Assembly (NCBI GenBank): GCA_963834515.1
Contig: CAWICB010000004.1
Coordinates: 186,001 to 250,000 of the forward strand
Source of the DNA: RYN-230 sp963834515
GTDB taxonomy: Bacteria > Actinomycetota > Actinomycetes > Streptosporangiales > Streptosporangiaceae
DNA: 64,000 nucleotides
Direction of reading: 5' to 3'
This document shows positions 8,768-17,545 of the stretch, piece after piece (positions within the stretch are counted from its first letter, which is position 1; every line of letters begins with the position of its first letter). Both the position numbers and the translations under genes were made by a program. The notes below the pieces were generated by a model. It saw nothing but the letters and a program-made list of their open reading frames with translations. It was not told where the DNA came from and did no database searches.

Positions 8768-9539
8768 GACCGGGATCCCGCGGCGCGTCCCGGGCCCGGT
8801 GGCGGACACCGGCCAGGAATTCCGCGATGCTCTCCCGTGCCTCGGTGCCGCCGTCGAAACCGCGCCACAGCATGCGCATCCGCCCGGCCAGCTCATAGCA
8901 GACGTCGATGGGCACGATGAAGTACTCGATGCCCGTCCCCTCCTGCTGGCTGATCAGCACAGCCTCCACGTCGGGCTCGGCCTGCCGGAGCAGCGGATGC
9001 GCGGCGGCCAGCCGCTCCCAGGCAGGCAGGTCCAGCGCCGACTCGGTGGCGCCGGCCGGGCTCGGGTAGAAACAGCTCAGCTGACCCGGTTCCGAGCGGT
9101 ACAGGAAGAACACCAGCCCGACTGGAATCTGCAGCTCGTCCCACTCGGCCACGGTCAGCACGCGGTCCGGGTCGCGCAGGTACCGGTCGGGCACGCTGCG
9201 GTACCGGGCCGAGCCCCGGCGGGGTGTCCCCGCCGGGCTGGGGCTCCCGGGGGGATCCGGGGGGTCGCCCCCCCGGGCAGATACCGTGAAGAGCAGATAG
9301 CAGGCCCGGCAGGCACACACCAGGCTGGACTGCTCGAGATCGGCCACGTGCCCGTGCCCGGCCGGGATGCCGGTCGAGCAGAACTCGCAGTGCTCCTCAG
9401 CTGCCCCGGCCGGGGCGGCGGCTAGCGGAGGCCCATCCCGGCGGGGGACGGCCGCGGCGGGCGGCTGCCCCGGCGCCCCGGCCGGCCGGGATGGGCCAGG
9501 CGGTGCCGTGAACCGGCGCAGGCCCTGCGGCCGGGTCAC
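8760..9539 (-). CDS. DUF5947 family protein with two CxxC motifs
   Basis: A 259-aa hydrogenase-operon protein. It has paired cysteine motifs EHCEFCSTGI (about residue 50) and CACRACYLLF, likely a zinc or iron-sulphur site, followed by a conserved-looking body (WDELQIPVGLVFFLYRS, EYFIVPIDVCYELAGRMRMLWRGFDGG). From memory it matches DUF5947, a companion of group 1h hydrogenases. Between the second Cys motif and the body there is a low-complexity insert (GGDPPDPPGSPSPAG), encoded by a G-rich hairpin repeat at 9240-9277 that recurs in other genes here. ATG 9537-9539 overlaps the stop of the NifU-like gene. The first ~45 residues are Pro/Ala-rich, so a later start is possible. Confidence 0.75.
   Translation of the reverse strand: MTRPQGLRRFTAPPGPSRPAGAPGQPPAAAVPRRDGPPLAAAPAGAAEEHCEFCSTGIPAGHGHVADLEQSSLVCACRACYLLFTVSARGGDPPDPPGSPSPAGTPRRGSARYRSVPDRYLRDPDRVLTVAEWDELQIPVGLVFFLYRSEPGQLSCFYPSPAGATESALDLPAWERLAAAHPLLRQAEPDVEAVLISQQEGTGIEYFIVPIDVCYELAGRMRMLWRGFDGGTEARESIAEFLAGVRHRARDAPRDPGHG
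9240..9277 (+). repeat. G-rich hairpin repeat, copy inside the DUF5947 gene
   Basis: Sequence of the form GGGGCTCCC-GGGGGG-ATCC-GGGGGG-TCG-CCCCCCC-GGG that can fold on itself. It inserts a Pro/Gly stretch into the encoded protein without breaking frame. Closely related strings occur at 9562-9600 and at 43968-43990, both in opposite orientation and inside genes. Confidence 0.6.
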
Positions 9540-10531
9540 GACGGGACCACGGTCCCGGCCCGGGGAGCCGGCCCCCCGGAACCCCCCGGGAGGGGCTGCC
9601 CGGAGGCAACGCCCCCGCGAGGCGCCTCCCCTCCCTGGCGCTGCGCGACCGCGATCCGCACCCCGTGGCTGTCGGCCAGCAGCGGCAGCGGGTCAAGGTG
9701 GGCCTGCGGGTCGCTGGTGCTCCGGCCGGCGCTGCGGACGTCATACCGGGTGCCGCAGCTGGCGCAGGCCAGCTCGCCCACGGTCAGGGTGCCATCGGCG
9801 AGAGATCCGGCGCAGACCGCGCAGGCATCGCGGTAGGCGTACAGCGTGCCGCGGACGGCGCAGACAAGCACCGGGACACCCGCCGCCACCGTGCTGACCG
9901 GCCTGCTGCTCGGTGGCCCGATATCGGGCAGGGTAATCCAGGTGGCACCCGCGGTCCCGGCCCCGGCAGGCTGATGCGTGGTGACCGGCCCGGGGTCCGG
10001 GCCCGGCGGCCGACTGCCGATCTGCAGCAGCGGGCCCTCCCCCACCGAGGTCATCCCCTCCACCACGACCTCGGTGACCTCTGGTGCCGCGTCCTCGACC
10101 GCGCCCTTGAGGGCCAGCTCCACCGTCACCGTGGAGGACGGGCAGCCGTGGCAGCTGCCCTCCAGCCGGAGCCTGGCCACTCCCTCGCCGGTCACGCCGA
10201 GGTACTGCACGCCGCCGGCGTGCGAGCCCAGGTAGGGGCGTACCTGGTCGAGCGCCCGCTGGATGCGGGCATCCACATCCAGCGGGTGCAGATCGTGCAG
10301 CAGCAGCAGGCTCTCCACCAGCGGGTCGGTGAGCAGCCGGTCCAGGATCGCCGCGCCCGCCTCACCTTCGGCGCGGAGTGCGGCCATGATGTGGCTGAGC
10401 CCGTCGCCGTACAGGCCGAGCAGCAGCCGGACCAGCTCCTCGGCCGCCCGGGCGGTCGCCTCCCCGCCCTGGGACTGCAGGACGCCGAGCAGTTCCTCTA
10501 CCCGGGCGCCCACCTGCCGCGCGTCGGTCAT
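9536..10531 (-). CDS. NifU-like / Rieske-like fusion protein of the hydrogenase operon
   Basis: A 331-aa protein. The N-terminal half holds a helical segment and a NifU C-terminal-like domain (PYLGSHAGGVQYLGV ... LEGSCHGCPSSTVTVE), whose CxxC can carry or scaffold an Fe-S cluster. The C-terminal ~100 residues look like a Rieske-type fold, with DACAVCAGSL and LACASCGTRYDV where Rieske proteins have Cys-X-His and Cys-X2-His; here every candidate ligand is Cys. It may deliver clusters to HhyS or pass electrons from the hydrogenase (inference). The start ATG 10529-10531 shares one base with the hhyL stop. The tail is low complexity, encoded by a G-rich repeat. Confidence 0.85.
   Translation of the reverse strand: MTDARQVGARVEELLGVLQSQGGEATARAAEELVRLLLGLYGDGLSHIMAALRAEGEAGAAILDRLLTDPLVESLLLLHDLHPLDVDARIQRALDQVRPYLGSHAGGVQYLGVTGEGVARLRLEGSCHGCPSSTVTVELALKGAVEDAAPEVTEVVVEGMTSVGEGPLLQIGSRPPGPDPGPVTTHQPAGAGTAGATWITLPDIGPPSSRPVSTVAAGVPVLVCAVRGTLYAYRDACAVCAGSLADGTLTVGELACASCGTRYDVRSAGRSTSDPQAHLDPLPLLADSHGVRIAVAQRQGGEAPRGGVASGQPLPGGSGGPAPRAGTVVPS
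9562..9600 (-). repeat. G-rich hairpin repeat, copy inside the NifU-like gene
   Basis: On the minus strand this reads CAGCCCCTCCCGGGGGG then TTCCGGGGGG, close to the copy at 9240-9277 but in the opposite orientation. It encodes the low-complexity C-terminal end of the NifU/Rieske-like protein, so it probably extended that protein when it inserted. Confidence 0.5.
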
Positions 10532-12315
10532 CAGGTGGCCAGGGTGGCAGACATCGGCGAGTGCACCTTCTCCAGGGTCTTGCCGTTGCCGAGGTACATG
10601 TGCACGCCACAGGGCAGGCACGGGTCGAAGCTGCGGACCGCCCGCATGATGTCGATGCCCTTGAAGTTATCCGGCGGGTTCTCCTCGAAGATCGGCGTGT
10701 TCTGCACCGCGTCCTCGTAGGGCCCGGGTGTGCCGTAGCTGTCCCGCACGCTGGCGTTCCACGGGGTGGGCGGGTACGGGTGGTAGTTCGCGATCTTCCC
10801 TTCCCTGATCACCATGTGGTGCGACAGCACGCCGCGCACGGCCTCGGTGAAGCCACAGCTGTTGGCCTCGTCCGGGACCTCGAACGGCTCCCACGTCTTG
10901 GTGTGCCCGGCCCGCACCTCGGCCAGCGCCTTCTCCATGAAGTGCAGCGCGCAGGCGGCCGAGTAGGCCTGGAAGTAGGTCCGGGCCCGGTCCCGCTCGA
11001 TCGCGTTGGACAGCGGCTTGCCTTCCTTGTCCGTGGGCACCTTCCATTCGAACGTGACCTCGGGCCGGGTGACCGTGCGCGGCAGGTTGATCAGCACGCT
11101 GTGCCCGGTGGACTTGACGTAGCCGAAGTCCACCAGGCCACCCTGGGCCGTGGCCCACAGCCGGGCAATCGGGCCGCCGCCGGTGTCCGCGGCCAGGTAG
11201 TTGGTGCCGTCGAACCAGCGTGGCGACATCACCCAGCTGTACTTGCTGTCGAAGTCCCGCTTGGCCGGCCGGGGGATCGTGTGCTGGTTCCACGGGTGCC
11301 TGCGGTCCACCGGGTTGCCCAGCGGGTCGCGGGTCACGAACATCTCCTGGTCTTCCCAGTCCTCGTAGTACGAGCTGCCGAGCAGGATCCGGATGCCCAG
11401 GTTGATGTCCACCAGGTCGTTGGTGAGCAGCTGGCCGTCCCGGATGACACCGGGGCTGACGAACATCTTCCGGCCCCAGTCGGTCATGTGCTCGTACCGG
11501 AAGTCGCAGTACTCCGGGTCGTTCAGGCTGCCCCAGCAGACCAGGTCGGCCCGCCTCCGGCCGACCTCCTCGTACCCGGGCAGCGCCTCGTAGAAGAAGT
11601 CGAACAGGTCATCGTGCATCGGCACCACGCGCTTCATGAACTCCACGTAGCGCATCAGCCGGGTCAGGTAGTCGGTGAACAGCTGCACCGTCGGGGTGGT
11701 GCCCACCCCGCCTGGGTACAGCGTGGACGGGTGCACGTGGCGCCCCTCCATCAGGCAGAACATCTCCCGGGTGGACCGGCTGACCTGGAGCGCCTCACGG
11801 TAGAACTCGCCTTCCAGCGGGTTGAGCGAGCGCATGATGTCGCCGATGGTGCGGTACCCGTGGTCGGCTGCGTGCGGGGCCTCGGTGCTGTTGGCCCGCT
11901 CCAGCACGCCGGGGTTGGTCTCGCCGACCATCCGCTCGCAGAAGTCCACCCCGACCAGGTTCTCCTGGAAAATGTTGTGGTCGAACATGTACTCGGCGGC
12001 CTCACCGAGGTTGATGATCCACTCGCCGAGGTGCGGCGGCCGGACCCCATAGGCCATGTTCTGGTTGTAGACCGAGCAGGTGGCGTGGTTGTCGCCGCAG
12101 ATGCCGCAGATCCGGCTGGTGATGAAGTGCGCGTCCCGCGGGTCCTTGCCCTTCATGAAGATGCTGTAGCCCCGGAAGATGGACGAAGTGCTGTAGCACT
12201 CGGCGACCCTCTTCTGCTTGAAGTCGATCTTGGTATAGATGCCCAGGCTGCCCACGATCCGGGTGATCGGATCCCAGTTCATCTCGACGAGGCCGGTGTC
12301 CTCGGCAGTAGTCAT
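10531..12315 (-). CDS. hhyL: [NiFe]-hydrogenase large subunit, group 1h type
   Basis: Catalytic subunit that binds the NiFe(CN)2CO centre and oxidises H2. The 594-aa protein has the N-terminal L1 motif RICGICGDNH (Cys70, Cys73) and the C-terminal L2 motif DPCLPCGVH (Cys566, Cys569). Twenty-two residues follow His572, the tail normally removed by a maturation protease after nickel insertion; a matching protease is at 16734. The spelling of L1 and L2 and the flanking DUF genes point to group 1h (formerly group 5), the class that scavenges atmospheric H2. The ATG is preceded by GAGAGGG. It lies 75 nt after hhyS and overlaps the next gene by one base. Confidence 0.96.
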   Translation of the reverse strand: MTTAEDTGLVEMNWDPITRIVGSLGIYTKIDFKQKRVAECYSTSSIFRGYSIFMKGKDPRDAHFITSRICGICGDNHATCSVYNQNMAYGVRPPHLGEWIINLGEAAEYMFDHNIFQENLVGVDFCERMVGETNPGVLERANSTEAPHAADHGYRTIGDIMRSLNPLEGEFYREALQVSRSTREMFCLMEGRHVHPSTLYPGGVGTTPTVQLFTDYLTRLMRYVEFMKRVVPMHDDLFDFFYEALPGYEEVGRRRADLVCWGSLNDPEYCDFRYEHMTDWGRKMFVSPGVIRDGQLLTNDLVDINLGIRILLGSSYYEDWEDQEMFVTRDPLGNPVDRRHPWNQHTIPRPAKRDFDSKYSWVMSPRWFDGTNYLAADTGGGPIARLWATAQGGLVDFGYVKSTGHSVLINLPRTVTRPEVTFEWKVPTDKEGKPLSNAIERDRARTYFQAYSAACALHFMEKALAEVRAGHTKTWEPFEVPDEANSCGFTEAVRGVLSHHMVIREGKIANYHPYPPTPWNASVRDSYGTPGPYEDAVQNTPIFEENPPDNFKGIDIMRAVRSFDPCLPCGVHMYLGNGKTLEKVHSPMSATLAT

Positions 12316-12390
12316 GGCTTATCCCTCTCGCTGCTGTCGGGCGCCGCAGCCCGCGGGCGGGCGCAGGTCGGTACTACCGGGTACTGCCGG

Positions 12391-13464
<1,074 letters not shown>

Positions 13465-13744
13465 CGCCCAGCCACCCCCTCGCTGTGGTTCGGGAACCTG
13501 CCTGTTATCCGGGGATACGGGTACGGGTGCGGAGCGTGTGCCTCAGGAGAACGTGCATGAGCAGCGACCCACCAGCGAGAATCGGCCGCCTGGCGGGCTC
13601 CGCTGACCGCCGGACGGCCGGGACCGTAGTGCGCCGGTAAAGCGCCTGAGAACTGGGTCATGACCGGCCTCCCTGCATCATGCGCAGGTGTGGTCATGCT
13701 AAACCCCTCCACCATGCGTATCAAGGTAGTAGCGGCAGGTTGCC

Positions 13745-13773
13745 GGACAGAACTGTCCAACCAATCTGGACAG
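13745..13773. promoter_or_regulatory. Inverted repeat GGACAG-AA-CTGTCC plus third half-site
   Basis: In the divergent gap between hhyS and the HTH regulator gene, GGACAG (13745-13750) and CTGTCC (13753-13758) form a perfect inverted repeat with a 2-nt spacer; a third GGACAG follows at 13768-13773, 23 nt from the first. Spacing of about two helical turns is typical of an operator for a dimeric regulator. The nearest candidate protein is encoded at 13919. No clear -35/-10 pair could be assigned around it. The rest of 13465-13918 shows nothing else recognisable. Confidence 0.5.
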
Positions 13774-13918
13774 ACTTGACCACAGCCCGGATTGACCAGG
13801 AGCATTACGTCGCGGGCCTGCCCAAAGCCGCCTGACCGTGACTGCGTACGGACGTCTGGGCGCGTACGCTGTCTTCAGGCCGGCTAGTCGCGGCCTGCTG
13901 GCGGTAAGGGAGACACCA

Positions 13919-14509
13919 GTGCCTGAGGTGGGCAATGGGCTCGGGGATAGCCCGATTGAGGTTGTCCCCGTCGTGGTTCTGTCCCAGACCTTTCCTGCCC
14001 GGCCCTCCTGGATCCCGGAGATCCGCGATTTCGTCCGGCGCTGCCTGGCCGAATCCCCGCTGACCGAGGAGGGCAACCGGGAGGTCGGCGAGACCGTGTT
14101 CCGTGCCCTGCTGGACGCGGCCGGGCCAACCGGCGCGATTCAGGTCTCGTTCCGCATCTTCCCTGAGCATGTCGAGGTCAACGTGCTGCACTCCAACCAG
14201 CCCCCGGAAGACCTGGTCAACCCGAACCTCGCGGCCACGCCGCGGGCCATCCCGGCCGGCTCAGGGCGGGGCAGCCCAGGCGGCCTGGCTGCGGCCGCGG
14301 CCGTCCAGGACGTCAGCCGCCGGCCCGCCACGTTCGCCGACTGGATGTCCACCGCACTGCGCCGGGAAGGTCTCACCCAGGAGGCCGCCGCCCGGCAGCT
14401 CGGGGTCTCGGTCAAGACAGTCGGCCGCTGGGTGGGCGGCGAGACCGAGCCGCGGCTCCGCGACCTGCGTCGTATCCAGGAACTCTTTGGGGAGCTTCCG
14501 TTCCCCTGA
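13919..14509 (+). CDS. HTH (XRE-type) regulator with HATPase-like N-terminal domain
   Basis: A 196-aa protein. The N-terminal ~90 residues (SQTFPARPSWIPEIRDFVRR ... FRIFPEHVEVNVLHS) resemble the RsbW-like ATP-binding domains common in actinomycetes, but clear N- and G-boxes are missing, so ATP binding is doubtful. The C-terminal part is a helix-turn-helix (GLTQEAAARQLGVSVKTVGR) followed by ETEPRLRDLRRIQELFG. I chose GTG 13919 because AAGGGAG precedes it at a good distance; an in-frame GTG at 13838 lacks a ribosome site. It starts the rightward arm opposite hhyS and is the obvious candidate regulator of both arms (inference). Confidence 0.7.
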   Translation: MPEVGNGLGDSPIEVVPVVVLSQTFPARPSWIPEIRDFVRRCLAESPLTEEGNREVGETVFRALLDAAGPTGAIQVSFRIFPEHVEVNVLHSNQPPEDLVNPNLAATPRAIPAGSGRGSPGGLAAAAAVQDVSRRPATFADWMSTALRREGLTQEAAARQLGVSVKTVGRWVGGETEPRLRDLRRIQELFGELPFP

Positions 14510-14596
14510 GGCGCACAGGTCTCTCCTGCCCAGCTGGATCAATAGTGTCTAGATGATGGGCTGGACGTCCCCCCACATGTGTCCTACGGTTCTGCC

Positions 14597-15160
14597 ATGG
14601 CAGTTCCTACGGGACGCTACCGGCTGGGCACGAAGAGCGGCCGGATCGTCTTGCGCACTTACCGGGATGGGCTGGCCGCCACGGCCGGCCATGATCTGGT
14701 CATTGACCTGCCCCGCTGGTCGGGCGAACTCACCGTGGACGACGACAAAGTCCCCGAAGCACTCGAGGTGCGCGTCGACATCGGGGCACTGGCTGTGCGG
14801 GAAGGCAGCGGCGGCATCAAACCGCTGACCGACCGCGACCGCCGGGAGATCGCCACCACCGCGCGCCGCCTGCTGGCCACCGAGCAGCACCCGGAGGTGG
14901 TGTTCACCGCGACCCGGTTCGAGTTCAATGGTGAGAGCGGGGTTATTGAGGGGAACCTGTCCATCAGGGGGGTGTCCCGGCCGTTCCGGCTCCAGGTGTC
15001 CCAGTCCGAGGCGGGTACGTACCAGGGGACGGGAACAGTCGTACAGTCGGCTTACGGCATCAAGCCGTACACGGCGTTCTTCGGTGCGCTGAAGGTCCGT
15101 GACACGGTGGATGTCGAGGTTGAGGCCACGGTTCCGGCCTCGGGAGACGAGCCGGACTGA
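14597..15160 (+). CDS. YceI family lipocalin-fold protein
   Basis: A 187-aa YceI-like protein (GRYRLGTKSGRIVLRTYRDG, KVRDTVDVEVEATVPASGD). YceI proteins form a beta-barrel that binds isoprenoids or other lipophilic molecules. It has no signal peptide, so it should be cytoplasmic, unlike E. coli YceI. The start is either GTG 14579 or ATG 14597; neither has a strong ribosome site and I prefer ATG, which begins MAVPTGRYRLG. It sits between the regulator and the SIS/hyp genes in the same direction. Whether it serves the hydrogenase, for instance by binding a quinone, is a guess. Confidence 0.8.
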   Translation: MAVPTGRYRLGTKSGRIVLRTYRDGLAATAGHDLVIDLPRWSGELTVDDDKVPEALEVRVDIGALAVREGSGGIKPLTDRDRREIATTARRLLATEQHPEVVFTATRFEFNGESGVIEGNLSIRGVSRPFRLQVSQSEAGTYQGTGTVVQSAYGIKPYTAFFGALKVRDTVDVEVEATVPASGDEPD

Positions 15161-15215
15161 GACTCTCCCCCGGCGGGGATGCGCGCGACGGAGCGGAGGA
15201 AGTGACCCGCAGGAC

Positions 15216-15845
15216 ATGACCACAGTGCCGTCGGCGCCATTGCGGGACGATGACGTCGCCAGACTGTTCGACCGCCGGACGGCCCCGCTCCGGGAGTTCG
15301 CGGAGCGCGCGGGCACGGTCGCGGCAGCGTGCCATGACATGGCGGTCCGCTTCCACTCCGGCGGCAAGCTCGTAGTATTCGGGGCCGGCCCGTCATGCCC
15401 GGACGGCCAGCACGTGGCGGTCGAATTCATGCACCCGGTGATCGTCGGCAAGCGGGCCCTGCCGGCCATCTCGCTCACCGCGGACGCGGCCACGGTCACC
15501 GGCATCGCCGAGCGGGACGGCATGGGCGCGGTCTTCGCGCACCAGCTCCGCTACCTGGCCGCGCCGGCCGACATCGCCCTCGGCATCTCGGCCGACGGGA
15601 ACTCGGAAAGCGTGCTCAACGGCCTGCTCACCGCGCACGGCATGGGCATGCTCACGATCGCGCTGGCCGGGGCGGGCGGCGGCACCATCGGCAGCAGCCC
15701 AGCCGTGGATCACCTCATCGCGACGACGGCGTCCGACCCGCGGGTCGTCAAGGAGGTTCAGGTGACCGCCTACCACGTGCTGTGGGAACTGGTGCACGTG
15801 TTCTTCGAGCAGCCGGGCGTGCTCGGTCCCGCGGTCATGTCATGA
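15216..15845 (+). CDS. SIS-domain protein, first of two (GmhA-like)
   Basis: A 209-aa sugar-isomerase-fold protein. It shows a sugar-phosphate loop VVFGAGPSCPDGQHVAVEF and a second loop GISADGNSESVLNG, plus the helix VVKEVQVTAYHVLWELVHVFFE. It resembles GmhA (sedoheptulose-7-phosphate isomerase), but the first loop has GPSCPDG where GmhA usually has GGSAADA, so isomerase activity is uncertain. Its stop overlaps the start of the HypC-like gene (ATGA). Together with 15842 and 16051 it forms a coupled three-gene block inserted ahead of the maturation protease. Its role in hydrogenase formation is not known. Confidence 0.85.
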   Translation: MTTVPSAPLRDDDVARLFDRRTAPLREFAERAGTVAAACHDMAVRFHSGGKLVVFGAGPSCPDGQHVAVEFMHPVIVGKRALPAISLTADAATVTGIAERDGMGAVFAHQLRYLAAPADIALGISADGNSESVLNGLLTAHGMGMLTIALAGAGGGTIGSSPAVDHLIATTASDPRVVKEVQVTAYHVLWELVHVFFEQPGVLGPAVMS

Positions 15846-16054
15846 ACGCCGGCGGGCACTGCACCAGCAACGTCTGCATTACCTGCTCCGACACAGCCGT
15901 CCAGGTGCGGGTGACCGAGCTGCGGCCGGCCGGGCTGGCCCTGGTGGACACCGGCGCGGGCCAGGAAGAGGTCAGCGTGGCCCTGGTCAGCGCGCAGGTC
16001 GGCGACACCATCCTGGTGCACGCGGGCGAGGCCATCGCGGTGGTCCAGCCGTGA
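15842..16054 (+). CDS. Second HypC/HupF-like chaperone
   Basis: A 70-aa protein with the beta-barrel pattern of HypC (VQVRVTELRPAGLALVD, VGDTILVHAGEAIAVVQP). Canonical HypC begins Met-Cys and uses that Cys to carry the Fe(CN)2CO intermediate; this paralogue begins MNAGGHCTSNVCITCSD, with three cysteines at positions 7, 12 and 15. A true HypC lies downstream at 17260. The start overlaps the first SIS gene and the stop overlaps the second (both 4 nt). It may be a dedicated chaperone for a different client or may bind another metal intermediate. Confidence 0.8.
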   Translation: MNAGGHCTSNVCITCSDTAVQVRVTELRPAGLALVDTGAGQEEVSVALVSAQVGDTILVHAGEAIAVVQP

Positions 16055-16737
16055 CCCGGCCCGCTGACCGCAGCCAGGACAGCGCCGCCGAGATGGCGTC
16101 GCTGTACCCGTTCCTGTACGCCGGGGAGCAGGCCGGCCTGGACGCGGTGCTGGCCGAGGTACGCCAGTCCACCGTGGCCAAGGCGGCTGAGATCACCGAG
16201 CTGCGGGCCACGATCGCCGGGCGGGATGCCGGACGGCTCATCTGCTGCGCCCAGCAGATGGCCGCCCGGTTCGCGGCCGGCGGCCGGCTGCTCACGTTCG
16301 GCAACGGCGGCAGCGCGACCGACGGGCAGGAACTGGCCTCGCTGTTCCTCGACCCCGGGGCCGGGGAGCGGCCACTGCCCGCGTTCTGCCTGGCCAACGA
16401 CACCGCAGTGCTGACCGCGCTGTGCAACGACATCGGGGTCGATGTGGTGTTCGCCCGGCAGGTCGCCGCCCTCGGGCAGCCGTCGGACATCGCGGTCGGC
16501 CTGTCCACCAGCGGGAACTCGGAGAACCTGCTGCGCGCCCTGGACGAGGCGGCCCGGCGTGGCATGCTGACCGTGGGCATCGCCGGCTACGACGGGGGGA
16601 AGATGGCCGAGCTGGACAGCCTGGACTTCCTGTTCGTCGCGCCGTCGTCCTCGGTGCACCGGATCCAGGAAGCTCAGACCACCATTTATCACCTGCTGTG
16701 GGAACTCACCCTGCTGGCCCTGGGTGATGCCCGGTGA
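16051..16737 (+). CDS. SIS-domain protein, second of two (GmhA-like)
   Basis: A 228-aa protein closer to canonical GmhA than the first copy: LTFGNGGSATDGQELASLFL, VGLSTSGNSENLLRALDEA and SVHRIQEAQTTIYHLLWEL carry the typical loop residues and the C-terminal His/Gln pair. GmhA converts sedoheptulose-7-phosphate to heptose phosphate for LPS, which an actinomycete lacks, so a role tied to the hydrogenase or to another sugar phosphate is more likely. GTG start at 16051 overlaps the HypC2 stop; its own stop overlaps the protease start (GTGA). Confidence 0.85.
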   Translation: MTRPADRSQDSAAEMASLYPFLYAGEQAGLDAVLAEVRQSTVAKAAEITELRATIAGRDAGRLICCAQQMAARFAAGGRLLTFGNGGSATDGQELASLFLDPGAGERPLPAFCLANDTAVLTALCNDIGVDVVFARQVAALGQPSDIAVGLSTSGNSENLLRALDEAARRGMLTVGIAGYDGGKMAELDSLDFLFVAPSSSVHRIQEAQTTIYHLLWELTLLALGDAR

Positions 16738-17255
16738 CCGGCGCGCCGACCGGCCGGACCCTGGTCGCCTGCCTGGGCAACATCTTCCTCAGCGACGACG
16801 GCTTCGGGGTGGAGGTGGCCCGGCGGCTGGCCCGCTACGAAATGCCCGCGGGAGTACGCGTCACCGACTACGGCATCCGTGGCATGCACCTGGCTTACGA
16901 CCTGGCTGAGGGGTTCGACAGCACCATCCTGGTCGACGCCACCCAGCGCGGCGGGGAGCCGGGCACGGTCTACCTGATCGAGCCCGAACCCGCCGCGGAC
17001 CCCGTACCCGCCGGGATGAGCCTGCTCAACGCGCACGGCATGCAGCCGGACCTGGTGCTCAGCCTGGCCGGGACGCTGGGCGCGGATGCGGGCCGGGTGC
17101 TGGTGGTGGGCTGCGAGCCGGCCAGTCTCGAGGAGGGCATCGGGCTGACCGCGCCGGTGGCGGCCGCGGTGGACGATGCGGTGCGGATGGTCACCCGGCT
17201 GGTCCGGGCCGGGCCGGACGGGGAGCGCGACAACCAGCAGAGCACGGAGAGGTGA
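16734..17255 (+). CDS. Hydrogenase maturation endopeptidase (HyaD/HycI-like)
   Basis: A 173-aa protease that removes the C-terminal tail of the large subunit after nickel insertion. Seen directly: CLGNIFLSDDGFGVEVARRL, equivalent to the family's GN-x2-x2-DDG-x-G motif with a metal-binding acidic residue; ILVDATQRGGEPGTVYLIE, with the second metal-binding Asp; and NAHGMQPDLVLSLA, with the conserved His. The natural client is HhyL at 10531. GTG start overlaps the second SIS gene stop. The C-terminal 20 residues are polar and variable. Confidence 0.93.
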   Translation: MTGAPTGRTLVACLGNIFLSDDGFGVEVARRLARYEMPAGVRVTDYGIRGMHLAYDLAEGFDSTILVDATQRGGEPGTVYLIEPEPAADPVPAGMSLLNAHGMQPDLVLSLAGTLGADAGRVLVVGCEPASLEEGIGLTAPVAAAVDDAVRMVTRLVRAGPDGERDNQQSTER

Positions 17256-17259
17256 TCAC

Positions 17260-17532
17260 ATGTGCCTTGGCATTCCCGGCGAGGTGATTGAGCTGCTGCC
17301 GGATCAGCCGGACCTGGCCCGCGTCGACGTGAGCGGGGTCAAGCGGGTGATCAACATCGGGCTGCTGGCCGACGACCCGCCGGACCCTGGGGAATGGGTA
17401 CTCATCCACGTCGGCTTCGCGCTATCCAAGATCGATGAAGCGGAGGCGGCCGCCGCATTGCAGTTCCTGGAGGGGATCGGCCAGGCCTACGCGGACGAGC
17501 TAGCCGCCTTGCAGGAATCACGAATCGAGTAA
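17260..17532 (+). CDS. hypC: HypC hydrogenase maturation chaperone
   Basis: A 90-aa protein with the diagnostic N terminus MCLGIPGEVIEL (Cys2 carries the iron intermediate) and the WVLIHVGFALSKIDEAEA segment that packs on HypD. HypC and HypD together assemble the Fe(CN)2CO moiety, using HypE/HypF-derived cyanide, and hand it to the large subunit. The ATG follows GGAGAGG and lies 4 nt after the protease stop; hypD follows after 13 nt. Length is normal. Confidence 0.96.
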   Translation: MCLGIPGEVIELLPDQPDLARVDVSGVKRVINIGLLADDPPDPGEWVLIHVGFALSKIDEAEAAAALQFLEGIGQAYADELAALQESRIE

Positions 17533-17545
17533 CTGGAGGGGCTCC

